Positions 28,331 to 36,981 of a DNA stretch of 64,000 nt are shown here, one piece after another. The stretch lies in assembly GCF_041080865.1 (NCBI RefSeq), contig NZ_CP160906.1:1054001-1118000 (forward strand). The letters run 5' to 3'. Under the pieces are notes generated by a model. That model did no database searches. It was not told the DNA's origin and saw nothing but the letters and a program-made list of their open reading frames with translations. How positions within the stretch are numbered: position 1 is the stretch's first letter; every line of letters starts with the position of its first letter. Origin of the DNA: Psychromonas sp. MME1. Its GTDB lineage: Bacteria; Pseudomonadota; Gammaproteobacteria; Enterobacterales; Psychromonadaceae. The translations under genes and the position numbers were made by a program.

Positions 28331-29917
28331 TTATTGCATATGTTGTTTTTGGCGCTGTAATAATTTATTTGAGTTGGTCGATTTTTTTTGTGAACCCGCA
28401 TAGAGATCGAGTGTATTAATATGCCCTTTTAATTTCGATGCCGCGTAATCTAAGGTGATTTTTGCCACGACCAATTCATGTTTTTCAGGAAATAATGCTT
28501 CAACTGCTTGTGAGACTAGCTCATACAATCTTTTTAGATTGATCTGATGAGTCTGAGCGGTAGTATTAAATATCCAATTTGACAGTGCCATGAAATCATC
28601 AAAGGCATTAGCAGATAAAATATGTGGTAATGAGTGTTTAAAACGCCCTGAGTTGGCAATCATATCCCAATATCTTGCAAAACGATTAACCAGTTGCATG
28701 GTTGTAAAATCAATACGGTCTGTGCTTAATATGTTAAAAGGTGGTAAGGGGCTAAAACGAAGATCAAAGGTGTTAGTGTGACGAATAATAGGGCTCCCCT
28801 TGAGTCGTTTTAAAATGCCCATTTGGATTTCGTGAGGTTGGCACTGATAGAGTTCATCGAAGCTATCTCTAAATGTTGCAAATGTTTCGCCCGGTAAACC
28901 AAAGATAAGATCTGCATGAATATGTGCTGTGGTCTGCTCCTTTAGCCAAAGTAAGTTTTGTTTTGATTTCGGATTGTTTTGTTTACGACTGATATTCGCC
29001 TGAACTTGTTGATTAAAGGTTTGGATCCCTACTTCAAATTGCAAACTTCCTTCGGGAAATTTCGTTAACAACTCTTTTAGTTTTCGCGGTAAGTGATCGG
29101 GTACAACTTCAAAATGAAGGTAAAGGTCATCGGTCATTTTGTCTAAGAAAAATTGTAATATTTTTATAGAAGTATCAATGTCTAAATTGAAGGTTCTATC
29201 AATAAACTTAAAATTACGTGCACCGCGTTGATAGAGTATTTCCATTTGTTCAAGAAATGCTGATAGCTCATAGGGATTAGATTTTGTGTCCAGAGAAGAT
29301 AAACAAAATTCACATTTAAATGGGCAACCACGGGACGCTTCCACATAAAGTATGCGATTTTTTAGGTCATCATCACTGTAATATTGATAAGGTAAAGCAA
29401 TATTTTTCAATGCAACGGGTTTCGAATTAAGGATTTTACGATCAGGCGGGTTGTGATTAAGAATATCCTTACACAATTCATAAAAACTGATATCTGCTGC
29501 GCCCGTGAGAACATAATCACAATGTGCAACAATGGCCTGCTGCTCAGTCTCATAACTTACCTCTGGCCCCCCTAGTATCACTTTTATTTCTGGGGCTATT
29601 ACTTTTAATAGATTCACGACATTGGTTGTTTCTACGATATTCCAAACATAAACACCAAAGCCAACAATCGTTGCCTTAGACTGTAAAATTTTCTCAACAA
29701 TATCAATGGGGCGCGTTTGAATGACAAATTCTTGTATCTCTGTGCATTGTTGTAAATCTTGTAAATTGGCATATAGATAGCGTAAGCCTAAACTCGCATG
29801 TATAAATTTAGCATTAAGCGTTGCAAGGACTATCTTGGTGGGAGACGCTGTCATGAATTTTGTATCGACATTGACATTGCTCTGCATAATGGTTGACTCG
29901 TTTTTAATTGATTGCAT
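28331..29917 (-). CDS. B12-binding domain radical SAM protein (DUF4080 type)
   Basis: A 528-residue protein. The N-terminal cobalamin-binding-like domain starts TKIVLATLNAKFIHASLGLRYLYANL and includes ATIVGFGVYVWNI and ILGGPEVSYE. The radical SAM core has SRGCPFKCEFCLSS (about residue 195), and HIHADLIFGLPGETFATF lies near 330. The C-terminal part is DUF4080-like (GSPIIRHTNTFDLRFSPLPPF). The substrate is unknown. The start is uncertain: Met codons at 29917, 29887 and 29854 are all possible and none has a strong ribosome site; conservation begins just after the last. Confidence 0.87.
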   Translation of the reverse strand: MQSIKNESTIMQSNVNVDTKFMTASPTKIVLATLNAKFIHASLGLRYLYANLQDLQQCTEIQEFVIQTRPIDIVEKILQSKATIVGFGVYVWNIVETTNVVNLLKVIAPEIKVILGGPEVSYETEQQAIVAHCDYVLTGAADISFYELCKDILNHNPPDRKILNSKPVALKNIALPYQYYSDDDLKNRILYVEASRGCPFKCEFCLSSLDTKSNPYELSAFLEQMEILYQRGARNFKFIDRTFNLDIDTSIKILQFFLDKMTDDLYLHFEVVPDHLPRKLKELLTKFPEGSLQFEVGIQTFNQQVQANISRKQNNPKSKQNLLWLKEQTTAHIHADLIFGLPGETFATFRDSFDELYQCQPHEIQMGILKRLKGSPIIRHTNTFDLRFSPLPPFNILSTDRIDFTTMQLVNRFARYWDMIANSGRFKHSLPHILSANAFDDFMALSNWIFNTTAQTHQINLKRLYELVSQAVEALFPEKHELVVAKITLDYAASKLKGHINTLDLYAGSQKKSTNSNKLLQRQKQHMQ

Positions 29918-30111
29918 CGTAATTAAGGGTCTTAAAGTGGTCGTGATTAATGAGTTTAATAGTACAGTATTTGCCTATTATATTCAGTATCTAGTTTTCA
30001 CCTGCTATAGCATGTTCACCAGATGCTTTTTTATTGTGCTAAACAGTCGTAATCTCGTGCTATGTTTGTCATATATGCAATAAATTTATAATCTAATGAG
30101 GAATATTGAAC

Positions 30112-30993
30112 ATGTTGACACGATCCGATGATTTAGAAATATTACTTGCAGTTGTTGATTGTGGGGGATTTTCTGCTGCCGCACAAACATTAGACATGCA
30201 AGTGGCTCGTGTTTCTCGTGCGGTCACTAAGGTTGAAAAGCAGCTTGCCGTATCATTGCTTAATAGAACAACACGGCGTGTTGAACTTACCGAAGAGGGG
30301 CGTCAGTTTATACAAGGAATTCGTGCTGCGTTATTACAAATTCAACTGGCAGAAGAAGAGGTCATTTCGGGTGGTGATTCACCTCATGGTCGATTACGCG
30401 TTGATGCCGCAAGCCCGTTTATTTTTCATCAGCTCATTCCACTTGTTAGTGCATTTAATGAGGCGTATCCGAATATCGAACTAGCACTAAGCTCTAATGA
30501 GGGTTATGTTGACCTATTAGAAAAAAAAATTGATTTGGCCATTCGAATTGGGCAGTTAAGTGATTCGACACTTCATGCAAGGTTATTAGGTAAGAGTTCA
30601 TTATATATAGTTGCTTCGCCCGATTATTTATCACGCCGTGGTGTTCCTATAAAAGTGAGTGACTTAAATTGCCATGCAACAATTGCATTTACAGCACCAA
30701 AGTCTTTAAATAACTGGCCATTAAAAGGCTTCGAATCGCTAAAACCGACGTTTTCATCGAGTAATGGTGAAACGATGAGGCAATTAGCAATTGCAGGTAA
30801 TGGCATTGCATGTTTGTCTGGTTTTATGGTTAAAAAAGATATTGAAGCAGGGCGCTTAATCGCGATACTTGAAAATGAAAAAATAACAAACACAGGAAGA
30901 GAGCAGATAAATGCGGTCTATTATCACTCCTCTTCGGTAGCAAAGCGAATTTCTGCTTTTATCGATTTTATTAAACCAAAATTAACATTGTGA
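30112..30993 (+). CDS. LysR-family transcriptional regulator
   Basis: A 293-residue regulator. The N-terminal winged helix-turn-helix is LEILLAVVDCGGFSAAAQTLDMQVARVSRAVTKVEKQL...LLNRTTRRVELTEEG. The rest is a LysR substrate-binding domain (GRLRVDAASPFIFHQLIPLV...DLAIRIGQLSDSTLHARLLG). GAGGA nine bases before the ATG at 30112 rules against the upstream TTG. It lies just upstream of, and in the same direction as, two old yellow enzyme genes, which it probably controls. Confidence 0.9.
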   Translation: MLTRSDDLEILLAVVDCGGFSAAAQTLDMQVARVSRAVTKVEKQLAVSLLNRTTRRVELTEEGRQFIQGIRAALLQIQLAEEEVISGGDSPHGRLRVDAASPFIFHQLIPLVSAFNEAYPNIELALSSNEGYVDLLEKKIDLAIRIGQLSDSTLHARLLGKSSLYIVASPDYLSRRGVPIKVSDLNCHATIAFTAPKSLNNWPLKGFESLKPTFSSSNGETMRQLAIAGNGIACLSGFMVKKDIEAGRLIAILENEKITNTGREQINAVYYHSSSVAKRISAFIDFIKPKLTL

Positions 30994-31054
30994 TTAGTGA
31001 GTCATTGATCCTCTATTGTTGCAGTTTGCACAAAAACTATTTGTGATTATCGCT

Positions 31055-31074
31055 ATCAATGTTCTGCTATTGAT
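31055..31074 (+). promoter_or_regulatory. Candidate LysR operator before the OYE genes
   Basis: ATCAAT (31055-31060) and ATTGAT (31069-31074) form an interrupted inverted repeat about 40 bp before the first OYE start, with the AT-rich half-sites typical of LysR sites. Inferred only from symmetry and position. Confidence 0.4.
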
Positions 31075-31112
31075 CGGGTAATATGTCTTTCAACATTTTT
31101 GGGGGATATATT

Positions 31113-32204
31113 ATGACAACTTCACTTTTTAGCTCTATTTCATTGGGTAAACTTACTCTTAATAATCGTATTGTTATGCCACCAATGACCCGTTCACGGG
31201 CCAGCCAAACAGGAGATATCGCCAATGAGATGATGGCGACCTATTATGCTCAACGAGCTAGCGCTGGGTTAATTGTTTCTGAAGGAACGCAAATATCTGC
31301 CATCGGTAAAGGTTACGCTTGGACGCCTGGTATTTACACCCCAGATCAGATAGCAGGATGGAAAAAAGTTACCGCTGCAGTGCATGCTAAAGGTGGGACT
31401 ATCTTTGCACAGTTGTGGCATGTAGGTCGTGTAACACACCCTGATAATATTGGCGGAGCACAACCTATTTCCTCATCCGCTATTGCCGCTGAAAATGTAA
31501 AGGTATTTGTTGATAACGGCACAGATCAACCCGGATTTGTTGCAGTGACAACGCCACGCGCTATGACACAAGCGGATATAGATGAAGTTACCGGGCAATA
31601 TCGACAAGCAGCCCTAAATGCAATCGAGGCTGGCTTTGATGGCATTGAGTTACATGCTGCCAATGGTTACTTAATCAATCAATTTATTGATTCACAGGCA
31701 AATCATCGCGTTGATCAATATGGTGGTTGCTTAGAGAATCGTTTGCGTTTTCTTGATCAAGTTGTTACAGCCTTAGTCGATGCCATTGGTGCAGATCGCG
31801 TTGGCGTTCGGCTTGCCCCGCTTACCACATTAAATGGCACACTTGATGATAATCCCGTTGTCACCTATACAGCGGCAGCAGCGTTACTTAACACGCATAA
31901 TATTGCCTACTTACATATTGCGGAAGTGGATTGGGACGATGCACCAGATACCCCAATCTCATTTAAACAAGGACTTCGTAAAGCCTATCAAGGCGTATTG
32001 ATTTATGCGGGGCGATATAATGGAGAAAAAGCAGAGCAAGCTATTGCCTCTGGACTTGCCGATATGATTGGCTTTGGTCGTCCATTTGTGGCAAACCCAG
32101 ATCTCCCCAATCGAATTAAACAGGGGTACCCACTAGCAGAGCATGACGCAGAGACATTGTTTGGTGGCAATGAACACGGTCTAACCGATTATCCTGAATA
32201 TTAA
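31113..32204 (+). CDS. Old yellow enzyme family alkene reductase, first copy
   Basis: A 363-residue FMN-dependent, NAD(P)H-using ene-reductase that reduces activated C=C bonds and nitro compounds. LTLNNRIVMPPMTRSRA, YYAQRASAGLIVSEGT, FAQLWHVGR, GFDGIELHAANGYLINQFIDSQANHRVDQYGG (FMN/active-site region, with HAAN) and IGFGRPFVANPDLP are all typical. GGGGGA before the ATG at 31113 fixes the start. The next gene, a second OYE, begins one base after the stop. Confidence 0.94.
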   Translation: MTTSLFSSISLGKLTLNNRIVMPPMTRSRASQTGDIANEMMATYYAQRASAGLIVSEGTQISAIGKGYAWTPGIYTPDQIAGWKKVTAAVHAKGGTIFAQLWHVGRVTHPDNIGGAQPISSSAIAAENVKVFVDNGTDQPGFVAVTTPRAMTQADIDEVTGQYRQAALNAIEAGFDGIELHAANGYLINQFIDSQANHRVDQYGGCLENRLRFLDQVVTALVDAIGADRVGVRLAPLTTLNGTLDDNPVVTYTAAAALLNTHNIAYLHIAEVDWDDAPDTPISFKQGLRKAYQGVLIYAGRYNGEKAEQAIASGLADMIGFGRPFVANPDLPNRIKQGYPLAEHDAETLFGGNEHGLTDYPEY

Positions 32205-32205
32205 T

Positions 32206-33309
32206 TTGAGGAATAAACAGTTATTTAAACCATTTACAAATAATGCAACCTTCAGCACCAAAAATCGTATTGTGATGGCACCGATGACGCGATCACGTAC
32301 GACTCAGCCTGGTGATATTCCAAATGAAATGATGGCAACCTATTACAAACAGCGCGCTAATGCAGGTTTAATAGTAACCGAAGGTGCGCCCATCTCTGCC
32401 GTTGGGCGTGGTTACTCAATGACACCGGGTATTTACACTCAAGCACAAATTGACGGGTGGAAAAAAGTTACTGATGCTGTGCATGAGCAGGGTGGTAAAG
32501 TATTTATCCAGCTTTGGCATGTTGGACGACGCAGCCATTCAACTATTTCAGGTCTTCAACCATTGGCCCCTTCTGCAGTTAAAGTACCAGACCAAGTATT
32601 TGGGCCTTTGCCGGATGGTGGTTTTGGGATGATAGAGACAGAGTGTCCAAAAGCGATGAGCATAGCTGATATTAATAATACCATTGCAGATTTTGTACAA
32701 GCGAGTAAAAATGCGATGTTAGCTGGTTTTGATGGTGTTGAAATACATGCGGCTCACGGTTATTTATTTGATACATTTATGCGATTAGAAAGCAATCACA
32801 GAACAGATCAATATGGTGGTAGCCAAGAGAATCGTATACGCTTTATGCTCGATACACTACAAGCGGTCGTGAATGAAATTGGTGGAGATAAAGTCGCTAT
32901 ACGTGTTTCTCCACACGTTACTGAAGGTTTCGCTAATGAAGATCCTGAAATTATTGAGGTGGTATTAAAAGTCCTTAAACAAATGGCACCTCTAAATTTA
33001 GCCTATGTGCATTTTTCAGAGAACATTTCCCGTTATACGGAAGTACCAGCGCAGTTCCGTTATGATGTACGTCATGTTTATCCGAATCCAATCATGGTTG
33101 CAGGTAAACTCAGTAAACAACGTGCACAAGTAATCTTGGATAACAATTTGGCAGATCTCGTTGCCTTTGGAACCCCATACGTCACTAATCCTGACTTAGT
33201 CGACCGTTTTGTACATAATTGGCCCTTAAATGAATTTGATGCAGATGCGCGCTTAACCCTATATGGTGGTGGCGAAGAAGGCTATATCGATTACCCAACA
33301 TACAAGTAA
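32206..33309 (+). CDS. Old yellow enzyme family alkene reductase, second copy
   Basis: A 367-residue paralogue of the preceding gene. It has NRIVMAPMTRSRTTQPGDIPNEMMATYY, FIQLWHVGRRSH, GFDGVEIHAAHGYLFDTFM (HAAH in place of HAAN) and AFGTPYVTNPDLVDRF. No ATG fits the expected N-terminus: the likely start is TTG at 32206, one base after the upstream TAA, giving MRNKQLFKPF, and is probably translationally coupled. The HAAH change suggests a substrate range different from that of copy one. Confidence 0.9.
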   Translation: MRNKQLFKPFTNNATFSTKNRIVMAPMTRSRTTQPGDIPNEMMATYYKQRANAGLIVTEGAPISAVGRGYSMTPGIYTQAQIDGWKKVTDAVHEQGGKVFIQLWHVGRRSHSTISGLQPLAPSAVKVPDQVFGPLPDGGFGMIETECPKAMSIADINNTIADFVQASKNAMLAGFDGVEIHAAHGYLFDTFMRLESNHRTDQYGGSQENRIRFMLDTLQAVVNEIGGDKVAIRVSPHVTEGFANEDPEIIEVVLKVLKQMAPLNLAYVHFSENISRYTEVPAQFRYDVRHVYPNPIMVAGKLSKQRAQVILDNNLADLVAFGTPYVTNPDLVDRFVHNWPLNEFDADARLTLYGGGEEGYIDYPTYK

Positions 33310-33497
33310 TCAATTGTTTGATATTATTATGACGATGCAAACACAGGAGTTAATCGCATTAAGAATATTCAAACGCAAAACCAATTTGCTGCATTATGGA
33401 CATAAACGACTAAAGTATTTGGCTATCCTTGCTCTTTAAGCTTGCAGGTTAGCCGCTTACAATACCGCTATTACTTATATGTTTCAGGAGACGTTAA

Positions 33498-34157
33498 ATG
33501 CCGCATCAAATAATCACTGACTTAAATAGCCGTTATACTGCAAAAAAATATGATCCATCTAAACGCATTTCAGATGAGAATATGGATGTGATAAAAGAGG
33601 CGCTTTGCTTATCAGCTTCTTCAATTAATTCACAACCATGGAAATTTATTATTATTGAAAGTGAACAAGCTAAACAACGTTTTCATGATACTTTTGCAAA
33701 TATGCACCAATTTAATCAACCTCATGCCAAAGCGGCATCGCATATTATATTATTCGCCCATAATCCGCATTATAGCTTAGATGATTATAAAAAAGTCGTC
33801 GATGCGGAAGTCTCATCAGGTCATCTACCAGCGTCTATGTATGACACCATGCTCAATGGCGCATTTTCATTTGTCCAAACCAATACCGATGCAACAGGAT
33901 TTAATGGCCATTGGACAAAAGCACAGACATATTTAGCACTGGGCAACACATTACATGTGCTTGCACGTTTGGGCATTGCTTCAACGCCAATGGAAGGAGT
34001 TGATTCTCAATTAATTGGCAAAATCTTCAAGGAAGAGCTTGCGGGCTTTCAGTGTGATGTCGCTTTGGCGATGGGGTATAGCTTACAGGAGGAAGATTAC
34101 AATTATGGCCTTCCTAAAGCTCGGTTAGCGATGCAAGATGTGTTAATGGTACTTTAA
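33498..34157 (+). CDS. NfsB-like NAD(P)H nitroreductase
   Basis: A 219-residue FMN nitroreductase-family protein. ITDLNSRYTAKKYDPSKRIS is the family N-terminus, LSASSINSQPWKFIIIES holds the FMN-binding SxNxQPW motif, and the C-terminal half has IASTPMEGVD and VALAMGYSLQEEDYNYG. It reduces nitro groups or quinones as an NfsB-type enzyme. It lies downstream of the OYE pair after 188 bp and is convergent with the second LysR gene, only 12 bp away. CAGGAG precedes the ATG. Confidence 0.9.
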   Translation: MPHQIITDLNSRYTAKKYDPSKRISDENMDVIKEALCLSASSINSQPWKFIIIESEQAKQRFHDTFANMHQFNQPHAKAASHIILFAHNPHYSLDDYKKVVDAEVSSGHLPASMYDTMLNGAFSFVQTNTDATGFNGHWTKAQTYLALGNTLHVLARLGIASTPMEGVDSQLIGKIFKEELAGFQCDVALAMGYSLQEEDYNYGLPKARLAMQDVLMVL

Positions 34158-34169
34158 GTTTATTGTCAT

Positions 34170-35093
34170 TTATAAATAGACTTCCCAACGCGCAGGCATA
34201 CCAATGTATGCTTGCACAGCTTTGATGAATTCCTGCGTTATCATGGTACGTTTTACATGTGGATAGATCGCATAAATAGCAGTATCCATCGTCGAAATAT
34301 CATGATCAGGCAGTAATTGTGTCAGACCCAATTCACAAAGTGGTTTGGTTAAATTCGATAAATCGACTAAGGCATAGCCAAGGCCATCTTGGACCGCTTT
34401 GATTAATGTTCTAACATCACTTACTTTGTAGCTCCCTGTCATTTTATAAGTGATAGAGTGACTATCTATTGCAGGATTACAGATTTTCAGTTGATCCAGC
34501 GTTACGTCGCCATTGCTATAAATGACAGCAGGCAGACTAATAAGATCTGGTACTGTTGTCGGTGAACCTAAATCTGCAACAAATGAATTTGCTGCTAATA
34601 AAACAAAGTGTGTATCGGCTATTTTTTTAGCGTACAGGCTAGAATCAGCGAGTTTTCCTAAGCGAAATGCCAAATCAAATTTACCCGATATGATGTCAAA
34701 TTTTCTGTCATTAAGCGCATGCACTATTTCGACTTGAGGATATTTTTTCATGAATTGAGAGATGACTGGCTGGAGGTATTGGTCACCAAAGTAAATCGGT
34801 GAGGTTATGCGTAAAATACCTTTTGGCTCTGACTGGTAAGCGCGTGCAATAGATTGAATATTGTGAAGTGAATTTTTAATGGTTTGTGCTTCTTGTAAAA
34901 TTTCTTCGCCGGCACAGGTCAGAGAAAAAGAACGCGTTGAACGGTTAAGCAATTGTACTCCAAGCTCACTTTCTAATTTCTTAATCTGTTTGGAAAGCGC
35001 AGAATTGTCTAAATTATTTAACGTGGCAGCTTTAGTGAATGAGCCCTGTTGCACAACATCCCAAAAGAGCATTAATTGGTTAGTGGTAGACAT
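34170..35093 (-). CDS. LysR-family transcriptional regulator
   Basis: A 307-residue LysR regulator. The helix-turn-helix is LMLFWDVVQQGSFTKAATLNNLDNSALSKQIKKLESELGVQLLNRSTRSFSLT; the effector domain begins GILRITSPIYFGDQYLQPVI. It belongs to the same broad group as the first LysR (LNRxTR, FDLAFRLGKLADSSLYAKKI). AGGAG precedes the ATG. It converges on the nitroreductase gene and its target is not evident, though the redox genes around it are candidates. Confidence 0.9.
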   Translation of the reverse strand: MSTTNQLMLFWDVVQQGSFTKAATLNNLDNSALSKQIKKLESELGVQLLNRSTRSFSLTCAGEEILQEAQTIKNSLHNIQSIARAYQSEPKGILRITSPIYFGDQYLQPVISQFMKKYPQVEIVHALNDRKFDIISGKFDLAFRLGKLADSSLYAKKIADTHFVLLAANSFVADLGSPTTVPDLISLPAVIYSNGDVTLDQLKICNPAIDSHSITYKMTGSYKVSDVRTLIKAVQDGLGYALVDLSNLTKPLCELGLTQLLPDHDISTMDTAIYAIYPHVKRTMITQEFIKAVQAYIGMPARWEVYL

Positions 35094-35158
35094 TAAAGCT
35101 CCTTAGCAACATAAGTGTTGGCTGTAAAATACAATAATAAAGAGTATAGATTACGATA

Positions 35159-36235
35159 TTAAATATCAATGATGACGCGTTTAACTAACTGCAAAGCTGT
35201 ATCGATGCCTGTCATATCACTATAAAGCATACCATTTGCTCCAGAGAAATGACCATGGCCAATGACATCCATAATATACGTTTTTTGAGCGATATCTAAA
35301 TCGATGTAGGCAGCATAAATCAACGACGGTTGACCAGAAGCACCTAACCCACTGTAAACGGGATCTTCTGGATATTTGTCTTTACTGTAATGCGAATTGA
35401 AATCATATGATCGATTAATTTCCATCATCACCTTAAATCGGCGTAACGTACTGTTTACTTTACTACTGAGTTGATAATCTCCGAGCGGTGTTGCACCAGT
35501 CATTCCATCTAAATCACTATTATCAACATCCGGTACCATTTGTGTATTATTATATTTAACACCTCGCTGATGAGCCCAATAGGGGAGTGCTTCAGGGCGA
35601 CTAACTAAGCTAAATAGCTCGTCAGTTGGCACAAAATGACTATTACTCATTTTTTGACTTACATATAAAGTATCAATGTAATTGCCTGCTAAATCTTCTA
35701 CCCAAAATGCCACCTGAGGTACTGTGGTATAGGTTAACCCTAAAAAGAGTAATTGTGGCTCTGATTCGTAATATGCACCTTTGCGTATTTCAATTGTAAT
35801 AGGAATGCCTGTATCGCCAATATGTGTCGTTAATTTTTGGTAACTTCCTTCACTAATCGTCATGCTTTTATGTAGATCTTGTCCAAATGTTATTACGCTG
35901 CTAAAAGGGGGAATGGAGAAGATCACTCCCAATGTAATACTCAACATGATCACGATGCTTATAGTGAAGCAACGCTTTCCTTTAGACTGTGCTACATAGG
36001 AAAAAATGCTTTTAAGATTATTGCGTAAGTGGAATATCATCAGGGCTATAAAAACAATACCTAACCAAGTATGTATGCCAGCAATTGTCGCGTTGTATCC
36101 CATGATATAGGAAATAATGCCTGTAACACTAAGCCCCATCAAAGCACCGATAAGATTAATACTTACCCAGTGTCGGCTATTTTTACTAACCTTTTTGGAA
36201 TCAAGTTGGTTTGTATTTAATAAGTCCTTATCCAT
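35159..36235 (-). CDS. Membrane protein with DUF4405-like heme domain and DUF2271-like C-terminus
   Basis: A 358-residue protein. Three hydrophobic helices cover about residues 24-120: WVSINLIGALMGLSVTGIISYI, GIHTWLGIVFIALMIFHLRNN and TISIVIMLSITLGVIF. The two His residues in the second one resemble the heme-ligand pattern of DUF4405. The exported C-terminal part has PQVAFWVEDLAGNYIDTLYVS, ALPYWAHQRG and DGMTGATPLGDYQL, which recalls DUF2271 domains of redox operons. It starts 20 bp after the MarR gene and is likely in its operon. Domain names are from memory; the function is unknown. Confidence 0.6.
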   Translation of the reverse strand: MDKDLLNTNQLDSKKVSKNSRHWVSINLIGALMGLSVTGIISYIMGYNATIAGIHTWLGIVFIALMIFHLRNNLKSIFSYVAQSKGKRCFTISIVIMLSITLGVIFSIPPFSSVITFGQDLHKSMTISEGSYQKLTTHIGDTGIPITIEIRKGAYYESEPQLLFLGLTYTTVPQVAFWVEDLAGNYIDTLYVSQKMSNSHFVPTDELFSLVSRPEALPYWAHQRGVKYNNTQMVPDVDNSDLDGMTGATPLGDYQLSSKVNSTLRRFKVMMEINRSYDFNSHYSKDKYPEDPVYSGLGASGQPSLIYAAYIDLDIAQKTYIMDVIGHGHFSGANGMLYSDMTGIDTALQLVKRVIIDI

Positions 36236-36255
36236 AATAATATCCCTGGTTATGT

Positions 36256-36690
36256 TTATTTTTCAAACTCAAGACGAAAGTGATGAATTAAACTAAAAAG
36301 TTGCTGCATATCAGCTTGATTAAATTTAGATGCAAACCTATTAAGATCGAAATAAATTAAGCCAGTCGCATGTTCATGCGCTAATCGACCTTGCTCTGTA
36401 ATAATTATCTTTTTTTGTCTAGCATCATGGTCACGAACCTGTAGAGAGACATAACCTTTATGGATAAGTTGTTTAACTATTTGACTCATAGCCGACAAAC
36501 TCACATGAAAGAGTGCTGCTAGCTCACTCGATGATTCATTGGTATTAGTGCTATAGATAAGGTGATTAAGTAATTTGAATTGAGATGGAGGCAAATTAAC
36601 CGGTAACTTTTGTTTCAAGTGCGTATCCATTTTTTCATGGATAATCGCTATTTCACGTAATACCGCAGTGGTAAGTTGGTTTTTATTCAT
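36256..36690 (-). CDS. MarR-family transcriptional regulator
   Basis: A 144-residue winged-helix regulator. The recognition region is SSELAALFHVSLSAMSQIVKQLIHKGYVSLQVRDHDARQKKIIITEQG at about residues 54-103, with the family DxRxK wing. It is the first gene of an operon with the DUF4405-like membrane protein. Two repeated TTAAG-CTTAA sites lie directly before its start, so autoregulation is likely. Confidence 0.9.
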   Translation of the reverse strand: MNKNQLTTAVLREIAIIHEKMDTHLKQKLPVNLPPSQFKLLNHLIYSTNTNESSSELAALFHVSLSAMSQIVKQLIHKGYVSLQVRDHDARQKKIIITEQGRLAHEHATGLIYFDLNRFASKFNQADMQQLFSLIHHFRLEFEK

Positions 36691-36725
36691 TTGTTAAGCT
36701 TCTTAATGATTAAGTTGCTTAACAA
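36691..36725 (-). promoter_or_regulatory. Candidate MarR operator pair
   Basis: TTAAGCTTCTTAA (36694-36706) and TTAAGTTGCTTAA (36710-36722) are two copies of TTAAGnnnCTTAA spaced 16 bp apart. They are nested inside a longer inverted repeat, TTGTTAAGC / GCTTAACAA, that begins next to the MarR start codon. This is the form expected for sites bound by a dimeric regulator of its own gene. Confidence 0.65.
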
Positions 36726-36981
36726 TATTCCTAAATTAAATTTAATGCAAGCTAAAAAATACATTATGTACCACAAATGAAACATCCTGTGATTTTTATT
36801 CTATTTCGAGTTTTTTACGTGGTAATTACCTAAAATTTAACCGTTGTATTTGTGTGGTTAAATGACTTTGTTTACTATAACAAATAAAATTCTATGGTGA
36901 TGCTGTTTATTTATAACGGATTTTTATCCGTTACACCATGGATGGTTTTTAAAAATACAGAAAGAATGGACCTCTTCGATA

